The notes beneath the pieces were generated by a model. It searched no databases, had not been told where the DNA came from, and was given only the letters and a program-made list of their open reading frames with translations. The translations under genes and the position numbers were made by a program. From UBA940 sp964464465 (lineage in GTDB: Bacteria > Bacteroidota > Bacteroidia > Bacteroidales > Rikenellaceae), in contig CAYXGF010000066.1 in assembly GCA_964464465.1 (NCBI GenBank), forward strand, positions 1 to 9,061: 9,061 nucleotides of DNA, written 5' to 3'. How positions within the stretch are numbered: the stretch's first letter is position 1; the number at the start of each line of letters is the position of its first letter. Below are positions 1-6,767 of this stretch, one piece after another.

Positions 1-247
1 CGGCTTCTCCGGTCGTCATCTCAATGATGCGCTTCGACTTGATGGCATTGGCGGCTGTCATCGTTACCTGGTTCTGCCGACGGGCATTGTCATCGACCTC
101 GGGGATGATATACATCTTCAAATATTCATACGACCGCTTGCCGTTGCGGTAGATATCGAGATATAGGCTCTTGCTGCCATTGTTGAGCGGCTTCATTCGG
201 AGTCGAATCGGCTCCTTGATTTTTGCCGGTTTCTTTATTCGCGCCAT
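1..247 (-). CDS. Tyrosine recombinase / phage-type integrase, N-terminal part (runs off window)
   Basis: Only the first 82 codons are present; the gene continues leftward beyond base 1. The start is the ATG read from 247, preceded by a good -7 box. The protein begins MARIKKPAKIKEPIRLRMK, then has SLYLDIYRNGKRSYEYLKMY at about residues 28-47 and AANAIKSKRIIEM near residues 67-79. The Y-L-D-I-Y-x-N-G-K-R pattern followed by a helix is typical of the arm-type DNA-binding domain at the N-terminus of Bacteroidetes tyrosine integrases. The core-binding and catalytic (R-H-R-Y) domains lie outside the window, so activity cannot be judged. Such enzymes integrate or excise conjugative transposons and genomic islands, or invert promoter segments. 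Transcription runs leftward, so the element, if there is one, probably extends left and the gap to the right would hold its end. The family call is from remembered sequence patterns. Confidence 0.85.
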   Translation of the reverse strand, partial: MARIKKPAKIKEPIRLRMKPLNNGSKSLYLDIYRNGKRSYEYLKMYIIPEVDDNARRQNQVTMTAANAIKSKRIIEMTTGEA

Positions 248-278
248 ATAGGGAAAATTCAATCGTTATTGCTGTGGG

Positions 279-286
279 CAAATGTA
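279..286 (-). promoter_or_regulatory. -7 box of the integrase promoter (TACATTTG on the minus strand)
   Basis: Read on the minus strand this is TACATTTG, an exact match to the Bacteroidetes -7 consensus TAnnTTTG. It lies 31 bases upstream of the integrase ATG at 247, which would give a leader of about 25 nt. The best upstream TTTG (minus strand, 311-314) is 24 bases away, somewhat far for the -33 element, so only the -7 box is well supported. Confidence 0.55.
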
Positions 287-375
287 GGAATAATAATCGA
301 AATAGAGAAACAAACAAGAAACAAAAACAGTGCAAAAATCTGCCGACTATCTGAAGCCAATGAAGACAAAGGAAA

Positions 376-453
376 TTTGCATATCAACATAAATAACTGT
401 AATAAAGCATATTTATATTCATTTAATTAGTTTTTATTTGCATATACGAACAT
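376..453. repeat. Two direct copies of TTTGCATAT-n-AACAT, 61 bases apart
   Basis: The first copy is TTTGCATATcAACAT at 376-390 and the second is TTTGCATATacgAACAT at 437-453. They share 14 identical bases and differ only in spacer length (1 versus 3 bases). A second, unrelated 10-base direct repeat, AATGTAGGAA, occurs at 281-290 and 463-472. Short repeated sites next to a tyrosine recombinase gene are often arm-type sites for the recombinase or sites for its excisionase. That role is inference, and this AT-rich gap could produce some repeats by chance. Confidence 0.4.
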
Positions 454-465
454 CACTTTATGAAT

Positions 466-561
466 GTAGGAAATTTTCAATCAGATGCAAAGGTGGCATA
501 GTGGTTCTCGCGCATATAGCGTGGGCTGCTATCACTACATCTGCATCTATGGTTTTCCTAC
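466..561. other. Nested imperfect inverted repeat (96-nt rod); candidate structured RNA or recombination site
   Basis: Four helices nest in register. GTAGGAAA (466-473) pairs with TTTCCTAC (554-561), 8 bp. AGATGCA (483-489) pairs with TGCATCT (542-548), 7 bp. TAGTGG (499-504) pairs with the segment at 532-537, 6 bp including a G-U. CGCGC (509-513) pairs with GCGTG (519-523), 5 bp including a G-U, around the loop ATATA. The arms are separated by internal loops, giving a long bulged rod. The gap from 248 to 663 has no credible protein-coding gene, and this rod is its most organised part. It could be a small RNA (a 6S-like rod is one possibility), a leader of the downstream lipoprotein gene, or a DNA structure recognised by the neighbouring recombinase. 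I do not recognise a named RNA family, and the strand of any transcript is unknown. Confidence 0.45.
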
Positions 562-578
562 GACCTTCAAGTTAAGAT

Positions 579-600
579 GTGTGGCATTGCAGTTCCACAC
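579..600. other. Perfect 6-bp hairpin GTGTGG/CCACAC with 10-nt loop
   Basis: GTGTGG at 579-584 is complementary to CCACAC at 595-600. The hairpin lies 17 bases after the end of the 96-nt rod and 4 bases before the next dyad. It has no following T-run on the plus strand, so it is not an obvious intrinsic terminator. It is probably part of the same structured element. The word GTGGCA in its left arm and loop also occurs at 493-498 and 625-630. Confidence 0.4.
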
Positions 601-604
601 TTCG

Positions 605-619
605 TATTACTAAGTAATA
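605..619. promoter_or_regulatory. 15-base dyad TATTACT-A-AGTAATA, possible operator upstream of the lipoprotein gene
   Basis: Two 7-base arms, TATTACT (605-611) and AGTAATA (613-619), are perfect inverted copies around a single A. The dyad partly overlaps a weak -7-like octamer, TATCCTTG at 618-625 (one mismatch to TAnnTTTG). It lies about 45 bases before the lipoprotein ATG. A short AT-rich dyad at this position fits a repressor-type operator, or it may be the third stem of the structured region just upstream. No protein partner can be named. Confidence 0.3.
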
Positions 620-663
620 TCCTTGTGGCAGCTGGAGGATGAAAAAACGTTTGTAATGAAAAA

Positions 664-894
664 ATGATTTTTCTGTTGGCGCTTTGTGTCGCTCTGTCTT
701 CATGCGGTATCCTGAGCAGTGGTGTCATAGGCAGAACTTATGTCACGGATTATGGAGAGCGAATGAAACTGGTTAAAATTGATTTTCCGGAGATATACGA
801 TTTATATCGTAGAGGAGCCGTTGTTATTAATGATGTGTATACCTACGAAAAAGATGGTAATGAACGAGTGGGCATTGATTATCATTACAGATAA
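664..894 (+). CDS. Small (76 aa) putative lipoprotein of unknown function
   Basis: The N-terminus MIFLLALCVALSSC is a short hydrophobic stretch ending in a lipobox-like LSSC, so Cys14 would be the lipidated residue after signal peptidase II cleavage. Residues after Cys (GILSSG) carry no acidic run, which argues for a periplasm-facing rather than a surface-exposed lipoprotein. The mature part is about 60 residues, polar and aromatic (EIYDLYRRG, VINDVYTY, GIDYHYR), and suggests a small beta-rich fold of the kind seen in uncharacterised Bacteroidales lipoproteins. The start is odd: the usual basic MKK segment is absent because the A-run at 659-664 is one base too short to join an ATG at 656 in frame. 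Codons are more AT-rich than in the genes to the right, in keeping with an accessory region. It is probably transcribed alone. The function is not recognised. Confidence 0.6.
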   Translation: MIFLLALCVALSSCGILSSGVIGRTYVTDYGERMKLVKIDFPEIYDLYRRGAVVINDVYTYEKDGNERVGIDYHYR

Positions 895-982
895 TGTATG
901 AAGCGAATATAAAAGCCACTGTGAAATGCCTCCATGATGAGACTAAACCATTGCAATGTAAATCTGTGCACTGCGGCCTGTT

Positions 983-1010
983 CGGATTGTCCGTCTTTAT
1001 TTATTTTTTT
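983..1010 (+). terminator. Weak intrinsic terminator after the small lipoprotein gene
   Basis: CGGA (983-986) pairs with TCCG (990-993) around TTG, and a T-rich tail follows at 994-1010, ending in a run of seven T. The stem is only 4 bp, so strength is doubtful. It lies about 90 bases after the lipoprotein stop, and its tail overlaps the last codons of the convergent transporter gene. The rest of the 895-1000 gap shows nothing beyond a 10-base palindrome, CATTGCAATG, at 949-958. Confidence 0.3.
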
Positions 1011-1882
1011 CTGTAAAGTTGGTAGCTGTTAATCATGTTCTGCCAGAGGACATATGCGGCGGGGGCGATGGAGCACAGCGGGTCGAGATAGTTTTGAGCC
1101 ATCCAGATTGCAAGAATCGTGTTTTTCTGTCCGAGAGACTGACCTCCTGCGACGGTATGATTCCAATGGCGGCCGATTCTGCGGCCTATGTAGAACTGAG
1201 AGCAGCAGATTGCAAGAGCTGCTGCTGCGAGCATGATTTCAGTGTATAGCGAACCGTCGTTTTGCAGAGCGATGAAATTAACGGTTTTTCCTGTGACGAT
1301 AGCCAGTGCCAGTAGCCACAGGTAGAATGAACCGATGCTTAGACGTTTTATCCTGTCCGCTAATCCGGGGGCATATCCGCGCAGAAGCGATGCGGTTATG
1401 AACGGCAGAGCGAGCAGGGGAATCACCTTGCGCAGGATTGCCGACAACAGTTCCCAGAACGAAATGTCTGCACTTGCACCTATGGCCGAGAAGAATACCG
1501 GAGCGGCGACGGCCACCGAGCAGTTTACGAGCATCGAGTAGCTTATCATTATCTCGATATCCGCGCCCAGCATTCCGGCAACCACAACGGCCGATGTCGC
1601 CGTGGGGGCCAGTATGCATATCATTGCTCCCTGGGCCAGTGTTTCGTCATAAAGTCCGAGCAGCAGGTATATACCGACGCTCACGATTGTCTGAAAAGCC
1701 AGCAGCGATGCGTGCAGACCTGTGAGTTTTATCTTGCGCGGGTCTGCGCCGCAGAACGGCAGAAACAGCATGATGAAAATCAGATAGGGCGTCAGAAAGT
1801 TCAGCTGTGTGAAGAAGTCATGAAACAACCCTCCTGCCAGCATTGCCGCCGGCATCAGTATGCTCCGTTTTCGTTGAGCCAT
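1001..1882 (-). CDS. BASS/SBF-family (bile acid:sodium symporter-like) membrane transporter
   Basis: This 293-residue protein is mostly hydrophobic, with roughly eight to ten membrane segments. Features of the sodium/bile-acid symporter fold are the APTATSA segment (92-98) followed by VVVAGMLGADIE and a helix with SYSMLVN (114-120), and, in the second half, GGQSLGQKNT (246-255) leading into a helix and then DPLCSIAPAAY (267-277). These two regions match the crossover-type motifs of the two inverted repeats that form the Na+ and substrate sites. The length is close to the bacterial family norm of about 300. Members move bile acids, pantoate, pyruvate and other organic anions, so the substrate here is open and a bile acid should not be assumed. 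It starts 6 bases after the yqeY-like stop on the same strand, so the two are probably co-transcribed. The N-terminus MAQRKRS is short but positively charged. Confidence 0.8.
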   Translation of the reverse strand: MAQRKRSILMPAAMLAGGLFHDFFTQLNFLTPYLIFIMLFLPFCGADPRKIKLTGLHASLLAFQTIVSVGIYLLLGLYDETLAQGAMICILAPTATSAVVVAGMLGADIEIMISYSMLVNCSVAVAAPVFFSAIGASADISFWELLSAILRKVIPLLALPFITASLLRGYAPGLADRIKRLSIGSFYLWLLALAIVTGKTVNFIALQNDGSLYTEIMLAAAALAICCSQFYIGRRIGRHWNHTVAGGQSLGQKNTILAIWMAQNYLDPLCSIAPAAYVLWQNMINSYQLYRKK

Positions 1883-1888
1883 TATGCG

Positions 1889-2338
1889 CTATGACAATAA
1901 TTCCTTGACCTTGGCCGATATGTCCTTGCCTTCCGCCTTGCCTGCGAGCTGTTTTGTGGCGACACCCATTACTTTGCCCATATCTTTCATCGAGGCGGCG
2001 CCGGTCGATTCGATTATGGCCTTGACTGCGGCGGTGAGTTCGGCGTCCGACAGCTGGGCCGGAAGAAATTCTTCCAGTACCTTTACCTGTGCCATCTCCT
2101 CGGCGTACAGGTCCTCGCGACCCTGTCCTTTGTATATCTCGGCCGAGTCGAGTCCCTGTTTGGCGAGTTTGCGGATGATTTTCAGAGTTTCATCGTCCGA
2201 AAGTTCGCTTTTTCCGGCGGCGGCCGTTTTCGCTTCGATGATATATTTCTTTACGTTGCGCAGTGCCAGCAGACGCATCTGGTCCTTGGCCTTCATCGCA
2301 TCCATGATTCCTTTGCTGATTTGTTGTTCGAGACTCAT
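1889..2338 (-). CDS. yqeY: GatB/YqeY domain-containing protein
   Basis: This 149-residue soluble protein matches the stand-alone YqeY family, related to the tail domain of GatB, the amidotransferase subunit that corrects misacylated Glu-tRNA(Gln) and Asp-tRNA(Asn). Visible marks are the N-terminal helix MSLEQQISKGIMDAMKAKD, then LALRNVKKYI (24-33), EEFLPAQLS (89-97, the family's Y/FLPxQLS segment) and MKDMGKVMG (117-125, the family's DMGKVM segment). The start at 2338 was chosen because MSLEQQ is the typical beginning. An upstream in-frame ATG at 2383 would place coding sequence over the -7 box and adds residues unlike the family. The cellular role is unproven; a tRNA-related function is likely by homology. 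The transporter gene follows after 6 bases. Confidence 0.9.
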   Translation of the reverse strand: MSLEQQISKGIMDAMKAKDQMRLLALRNVKKYIIEAKTAAAGKSELSDDETLKIIRKLAKQGLDSAEIYKGQGREDLYAEEMAQVKVLEEFLPAQLSDAELTAAVKAIIESTGAASMKDMGKVMGVATKQLAGKAEGKDISAKVKELLS

Positions 2339-2370
2339 ATGCAGATTAATTTTTTGATTCGAAGATGCTG

Positions 2371-2378
2371 CAAAGTTA
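2371..2378 (-). promoter_or_regulatory. -7 box of the yqeY-transporter unit (TAACTTTG on the minus strand)
   Basis: On the minus strand this reads TAACTTTG, an exact match to TAnnTTTG, 32 bases upstream of the yqeY ATG. The same octamer occurs upstream of the gamma-carbonic-anhydrase gene at 9050-9057, supporting its reading as a housekeeping promoter element. A clear -33 TTTG at the usual distance was not seen. Confidence 0.6.
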
Positions 2379-2472
2379 GTCAAAAAGCGTTTAAGTTATA
2401 TCCGCGGTGTCCGAATAAATGCGCCCGGCTTCGCCTGCCGGTTTTCATAATTAACCCGAAATTATTATCTTT

Positions 2473-2489
2473 ATACCCAATATGGGTAT
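2473..2489. promoter_or_regulatory. Dyad ATACCCA-ATA-TGGGTAT, possible operator of the GH89 operon
   Basis: Perfect 7-base inverted arms surround a 3-base spacer, 48 bases upstream of the GH89 start codon in the divergent intergenic region. An imperfect -7-like octamer, TATCTTTA (2466-2473), abuts the dyad, and a direct repeat TATTGCaTATTGC (2487-2499) follows it. The placement fits control of the three-gene operon by a dimeric regulator. No regulator is encoded in the window, and no exact TAnnTTTG was found on the plus strand here, so the promoter itself is not located. Confidence 0.35.
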
Positions 2490-2536
2490 TGCATATTGCG
2501 ATTAAAGATTTGACAGATAAATATTTGATATGTAAA

Positions 2537-4789
2537 ATGAAAAAAAGTTCGAGATTTTTAACGATGGTTTTTCTGGCCGCGGCATGCGTATGCTTCCTGG
2601 CCGGTTGTACGGATAAGAGAATCAGGGCTGCCGAGCGTCTTGTGGAGCGCGTCACCCCTGGTTACGGTCCGCAGTTCAAGATGGAGCTTATCGATGCCGA
2701 TGCCGACGGCAGCGATGTTTTCGAGTACGGCAGCGACGGCGGAAAGGTTCTTCTGCGTGGAAACAACACTATTTCCCTGGCGGTGGCCTATTACAATTAC
2801 CTGAAAAGCTGCTGCGGCGTGAACATGTCGTGGTGCGGCGAGCAGATGTCGCTGCCTCAGCAGCTGCCGTTGCCTGAGCAGCCGGTCAGCGGAAAGATAA
2901 ACGCCCCGTGGCGCGTCTATCTCAACTACTGTTCGTTCAGCTATTCCGCCACGTGGTGGGATTGGGACCGCTGGCAGAAGGAGCTCGATTTCATGGCCAT
3001 GAACGGCGTGAACATGCCTCTTTCGATTGTTGGTCTGGAAGGCGTGTGGTACAATGCACTGCGCAAGGTCGGATATACTGACGAGGAGGCGCGGGCGTAT
3101 CTTGTTGGCCCCGCGTATTTCGCATGGCAGTGGATGACCAACCTCGAAAGTTTCGCCGGCCCTCTGCCCAAAAGCTGGATAGAGAGTCATGTCGAACTGG
3201 GCAGGAAAATTATGGACCGCCAGCTGGAACTTGGCATGCAGCCTATTCAGCAGGGATATTCTGGTTGCGTGCCCGTGAAGTTCAGGGAGAAGTTCCCCGA
3301 GGCGAATATTCAGATGAAAGAGGGCTGGTGCGGTTTCGCGCCCGTGGCGCAGCTCGATCCGACGGATCCTCTGTTCCAGAAATTCGGACGCATACTTCTC
3401 GATGAACAGAAAAAACTGTTCGGTGCGCACGGATATTATGCCACCGACCCGTTTCACGAGGGCAAACCCATATCCGATGAGCCGGAATATCTGGGCGATG
3501 TGGCCCGTTCGGTGCTTAAACTGTTCAAAGACTTCGACCCGCAGGCGAAATGGGTTATGCAGGGTTGGAGCCCGAGAGAGCATATCGTCAAGGCTGTGCC
3601 GATGGAGGACCTTATGATTCTCGACATCTCGGATGCCTACTGGAAACAGAGCCAGGATGCGGTCAAGGAGTGCTTCTGGTGCTATCCGTATGTTGTCGGC
3701 AACCTTCACAACTTCGGCGGCAGAATCAATCTGCACGGCGATTTGAAACTGCTGGCCAGCAATCAGTTCTACAATGCTGTGCAGCTGGGCAAGAATATTG
3801 TCGGCTCGGGACTTTTCATGGAGGGTCTGGGCCAGAATCCGATATATTACGACCTGGCTTTCGAGATGCCCGTACATCAGCAGCCGGTGGATATCGCCGC
3901 ATGGATTCGCGACTATTCGCGCCGTCGTTACGGCGCCGAGTCCGAGGATGCTTACCGGGCTTTGATGCTTCTGCTGGAAAATCCGTACAACACGGGTACT
4001 AACGGCGTGGAGCTCAGTTCCATTGTAGCGGCGCGTCCTGCTGTCGTTCCAAAGAAAAGCGGACCCAACTCAGGATTCGACATACCGTATGACCCGTATT
4101 CTCTCGTGGAGGCTCAGAGGCTGCTGCTCTCCGAGTCGGACAAACTCGCATCTTCGTCGGGCTACCGGTTCGATATCGTGGATGTGCAGCGTCAACTTAT
4201 GTCCAATCTGGGTCAGTTCATACACAAGAAGGCCGCCGACTGTTTCCTTGCCGGCGATTTGGAAGGATTCGACCTGCACAGCGGACGTTTCTTGGAGCTG
4301 CTTTCGGATTTGGACGCCGTGCTCGCCACACGTCCCGAGTACAGCTTCGAGAACAGAGTGGCCAGTGCACACAGCTGGGCTACTACGCCGCAGGAGAGAG
4401 CGCTGTATGACTATAACGCCTCTTTGCAGGTTACGCAGTGGGGCGGCCAGCCCGAACCGGACGTTCTGTTCGACTATGCGTGGAAGGAGTGGAGCGGACT
4501 GACGCGCGACTATTACAAACCGCGCTGGGAAAAATTCTATGCCATGCTGCGTCAGTGTCTGGTCGACGGCGTACAGTACGATGAGACGTCCGTTCCGCAG
4601 AGCGCAGGTCGTGAGGCATTGCGTGGCAATAAGTTTTACAGCGATTTGACGGATTGGGAAACGGAGTGGATAACCACCGAGAAGAACTATCCCGAAATGG
4701 AGTACGGAAACGAGACTCAGGTCGTGAGCGGCATGTTCGGAAAATGGAGCGCGCTTTATCCCGAATATGTTCCGGTGGAATGCAAATAA
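2537..4789 (+). CDS. GH89 alpha-N-acetylglucosaminidase (NAGLU-like), lipoprotein
   Basis: A 750-residue protein that aligns well along its length with remembered human NAGLU; GH89 enzymes remove terminal alpha-linked GlcNAc, as in heparan sulfate or GlcNAc-alpha-1,4-Gal mucin caps. A basic, hydrophobic signal ends at LAGC, making Cys24 the lipidation site. CTDKRIR lacks an acidic export signal, so a periplasm-facing location is favoured. Domains: small N-terminal domain (about 30-115), TIM barrel (about 120-450) with WWDWDRWQKE (140-149), FMAMNGVN (152-159) and LHNFGG (390-395), and a helical C-terminal domain (about 455-745). The catalytic acids are visible: Glu308 in DPFHEG as acid/base and Glu429 in FMEGLGQNP as nucleophile, 121 apart versus 130 in the human enzyme. 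The start at 2537 was chosen because the signal peptide begins there; an in-frame ATG at 2321 would overlap yqeY. First gene of a three-gene operon. Confidence 0.93.
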   Translation: MKKSSRFLTMVFLAAACVCFLAGCTDKRIRAAERLVERVTPGYGPQFKMELIDADADGSDVFEYGSDGGKVLLRGNNTISLAVAYYNYLKSCCGVNMSWCGEQMSLPQQLPLPEQPVSGKINAPWRVYLNYCSFSYSATWWDWDRWQKELDFMAMNGVNMPLSIVGLEGVWYNALRKVGYTDEEARAYLVGPAYFAWQWMTNLESFAGPLPKSWIESHVELGRKIMDRQLELGMQPIQQGYSGCVPVKFREKFPEANIQMKEGWCGFAPVAQLDPTDPLFQKFGRILLDEQKKLFGAHGYYATDPFHEGKPISDEPEYLGDVARSVLKLFKDFDPQAKWVMQGWSPREHIVKAVPMEDLMILDISDAYWKQSQDAVKECFWCYPYVVGNLHNFGGRINLHGDLKLLASNQFYNAVQLGKNIVGSGLFMEGLGQNPIYYDLAFEMPVHQQPVDIAAWIRDYSRRRYGAESEDAYRALMLLLENPYNTGTNGVELSSIVAARPAVVPKKSGPNSGFDIPYDPYSLVEAQRLLLSESDKLASSSGYRFDIVDVQRQLMSNLGQFIHKKAADCFLAGDLEGFDLHSGRFLELLSDLDAVLATRPEYSFENRVASAHSWATTPQERALYDYNASLQVTQWGGQPEPDVLFDYAWKEWSGLTRDYYKPRWEKFYAMLRQCLVDGVQYDETSVPQSAGREALRGNKFYSDLTDWETEWITTEKNYPEMEYGNETQVVSGMFGKWSALYPEYVPVECK

Positions 4790-4803
4790 ATTATAGTACC
4801 GAT

Positions 4804-6756
4804 ATGAAAAAAAGAGTTTTAAGTCTGTTTTTGGGGCTGTCGTTGTGCGTAGCATCGTCGGCTCAGAGTTGGAAGCCTCTTGCCGAGTCGGCGTTTTGCA
4901 GGGAGGCGTTGGAGAAGTACCCTGTCGCGGTATTGCTTGACAGCACCAGCGTGGAGGTCGCACCGAGCGGTTCGGGCAGTTTTACCATAAGACGTGTGGT
5001 TGCCGTCGGCAATACGAAAGGCGCTCTGGAAAATCGTGTGATTAAGTACGACTACGACCCTCTCACCGCTTTCGCCGAGTTTACCGATGTTAAGATATAC
5101 CGGGCCGACGGCACGGTGGAGAGTGTGGATTTGTCCACGGCATGCGATTATGCTGCGCCGGCACGCTCCATATATTGGGGTGCACGGCAGATTATGATTG
5201 AGCCGGGAGCGCTGTCGAAAGGCGATGTGGTGGACTACACCATCTCCAAGAAAGGTTTTACATATGCGCTTCTGACGCAGGACGAGGATGAGCGTTTCAT
5301 CCCTCCCATGCGCGGGCAGTTTTACGATATAGTGCCGTTTTGGGTAGACAAGCCTACCGTGAAAAAGGTGTATCGTGTCAGCTTCCCGAAGGAGAAGAAT
5401 GTACAGTATGAATTCTATCAGGGCCGGTGCACCTCGTCCGTGCGTTTCGAGGGAGAACGCAAGGTCATGACGTTTGCGGTGTGCGACGCGCTTCCTTTCA
5501 GGGGCGAAAGCAATATGGTCGACAAGTTCGATGTGGCTCCGAAGCTCATGATGTCCTCTACGCCGGAGTGGAAAGACAAGTCGCTGTGGTTCCACAAGGT
5601 GAACGAGGACTACGGCAGCTTCGAGCCTACGGAGCGGGCGCAGGCCAAGGTTGACGAGCTGTTGCGCGGAGTAAAGGACGAGATGAAGCGCATCTCGATT
5701 CTTACGCACTGGGTGGCGGACAACATGCGCTACTCGGGCATATCCATGGGCAAGGGTGAAGGCTATACGCTGCACAACACCGAGATGAATTTCACCGACC
5801 GGTGCGGCGTGTGCAAGGACAAGGCGGCCCTTCTTATATCGATGCTCCGTATGGCGGGTTTCGAGGCTTATCCTGCGATGACAATGGCAGGTTCGAGAAT
5901 CGAGAGCATCCCGGCCGACCATTTCAACCATTGTGTGGCTGTGGTCAAGCTGAGCAACGGTACATACATGCCGCTCGACCCGACATGGGTGCCGTATAAC
6001 CGCGAGCTGTGGTCGAGCGCCGAGCAGCAGCAGAACTACCTGCCCGGTATTCCGGAAGGTTCCGACCTGTGTCTCACAGATGTCTCCGCTCCGGAGAACC
6101 ATTATTTCAAAATCGACGCCACCACCGCTTTGAGTGCGACGGGTACGCTGACGGGTGAATTCACCCTTACGGCCGAAGGGCAGTCCGATGCGGCCGTCCG
6201 TCGTCCGTTCCTGCAAGGTTATGCAGACAGGGTGATGCAGGCCATAGAGACGGAACTGCTGCGGGTGTCTCCTCAGGCGCGCCTGCTCGGCATGGAATGC
6301 CGCAATCCGAAGGATTACCAGGCCGGTCCCGTGAAGATGAAAATCCGTTTCGAGATACCGTCGTATGCTACCGTTGGCGACGGCGTAATCATGTGCAGGC
6401 CGCTTGTGGCAGGAAATATCTATTCCGGCGTGCGCTCGTTCCTGCGTGTGGATACCACGCCGCAGACCAAGGCTTACGGATTCAAGGATGCCTGCTCGCG
6501 TTACGTGGAGATGAAGGAGACTATGACTCTGCCGAAGGGTTACGCTCTTGCCTCCGAATCCGGTAAGGTAAGCGTGCCGGGCGATGTGGCCAGCTTCGAG
6601 GGCGAGTACGACGTCAGAAAGGACAAACTTGTTTACGAACAGAGAATATCGCTCGGAAAACGTGTCTACGAGGCCGGCGACTGGACTCAGTTCCGCAATG
6701 CCGTTGACGGTTACAAGAGTTTCGCGGCTAAAACATTCGTGTTCGAAAAGAAATAG
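4804..6756 (+). CDS. Secreted DUF3857/transglutaminase-like protein with intact catalytic triad
   Basis: A 650-residue exported protein. MKKRVLSLFLGLSLCVASSA is a type I signal peptide, and the mature chain would begin at Gln21 (A|QSWKP). Residues about 45-250 are beta-rich and match the DUF3857 domain. About 280-400 is a transglutaminase/cysteine-protease-like core: a helix with ILTHWVADNMRYSG (299-312), then GVCKDKA with Cys337 as the predicted nucleophile, FNHCVAVV with His376, and PLDPTW with Asp392. The remaining 250 residues are a beta-rich C-terminal region, perhaps DUF3858-like. The fold can cross-link, cleave or deamidate proteins, or hydrolyse peptides; which applies here is not determined. 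The start was set at the signal peptide; an in-frame ATG 150 bases earlier lies inside the GH89 gene. It begins 14 bases after the GH89 stop and is followed 11 bases later by a paralogue. Confidence 0.85.
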   Translation: MKKRVLSLFLGLSLCVASSAQSWKPLAESAFCREALEKYPVAVLLDSTSVEVAPSGSGSFTIRRVVAVGNTKGALENRVIKYDYDPLTAFAEFTDVKIYRADGTVESVDLSTACDYAAPARSIYWGARQIMIEPGALSKGDVVDYTISKKGFTYALLTQDEDERFIPPMRGQFYDIVPFWVDKPTVKKVYRVSFPKEKNVQYEFYQGRCTSSVRFEGERKVMTFAVCDALPFRGESNMVDKFDVAPKLMMSSTPEWKDKSLWFHKVNEDYGSFEPTERAQAKVDELLRGVKDEMKRISILTHWVADNMRYSGISMGKGEGYTLHNTEMNFTDRCGVCKDKAALLISMLRMAGFEAYPAMTMAGSRIESIPADHFNHCVAVVKLSNGTYMPLDPTWVPYNRELWSSAEQQQNYLPGIPEGSDLCLTDVSAPENHYFKIDATTALSATGTLTGEFTLTAEGQSDAAVRRPFLQGYADRVMQAIETELLRVSPQARLLGMECRNPKDYQAGPVKMKIRFEIPSYATVGDGVIMCRPLVAGNIYSGVRSFLRVDTTPQTKAYGFKDACSRYVEMKETMTLPKGYALASESGKVSVPGDVASFEGEYDVRKDKLVYEQRISLGKRVYEAGDWTQFRNAVDGYKSFAAKTFVFEKK

Positions 6757-6767
6757 ATAAGCAGATT

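Noticed and set aside
126..335. 69-codon minus-strand open frame overlapping the integrase start
   Set aside because: It lies in another frame over the recognised integrase N-terminus and its translation resembles no family.
466..663. tRNA gene as an integration target
   Set aside because: No acceptor/T-arm pattern or CCA end could be found; the stems here do not form a cloverleaf.
949..958. 10-base palindrome CATTGCAATG
   Set aside because: Short, isolated, and downstream of both flanking genes, so not a convincing operator; expected by chance at this length.
1884..2357. 157-codon plus-strand open frame over yqeY
   Set aside because: Antisense to a well-matched YqeY protein; Ser/Ala-rich translation without motifs.
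2321..2536. N-terminal extension of the GH89 protein to an ATG at 2321
   Set aside because: It would overlap yqeY and bury the signal peptide; the MKK start at 2537 gives a standard lipoprotein signal.
2558..3877. 439-codon open frame on the minus strand inside the GH89 gene
   Set aside because: It is fully antisense to a gene with clear family motifs; its protein is rich in His, Arg and Leu with no domain, as expected from reading GC-rich codons backwards.
4819..6216. 465-codon open frame on the minus strand inside the first transglutaminase gene
   Set aside because: Antisense shadow of a recognised gene; low-complexity His/Arg-rich translation with no recognisable motif.
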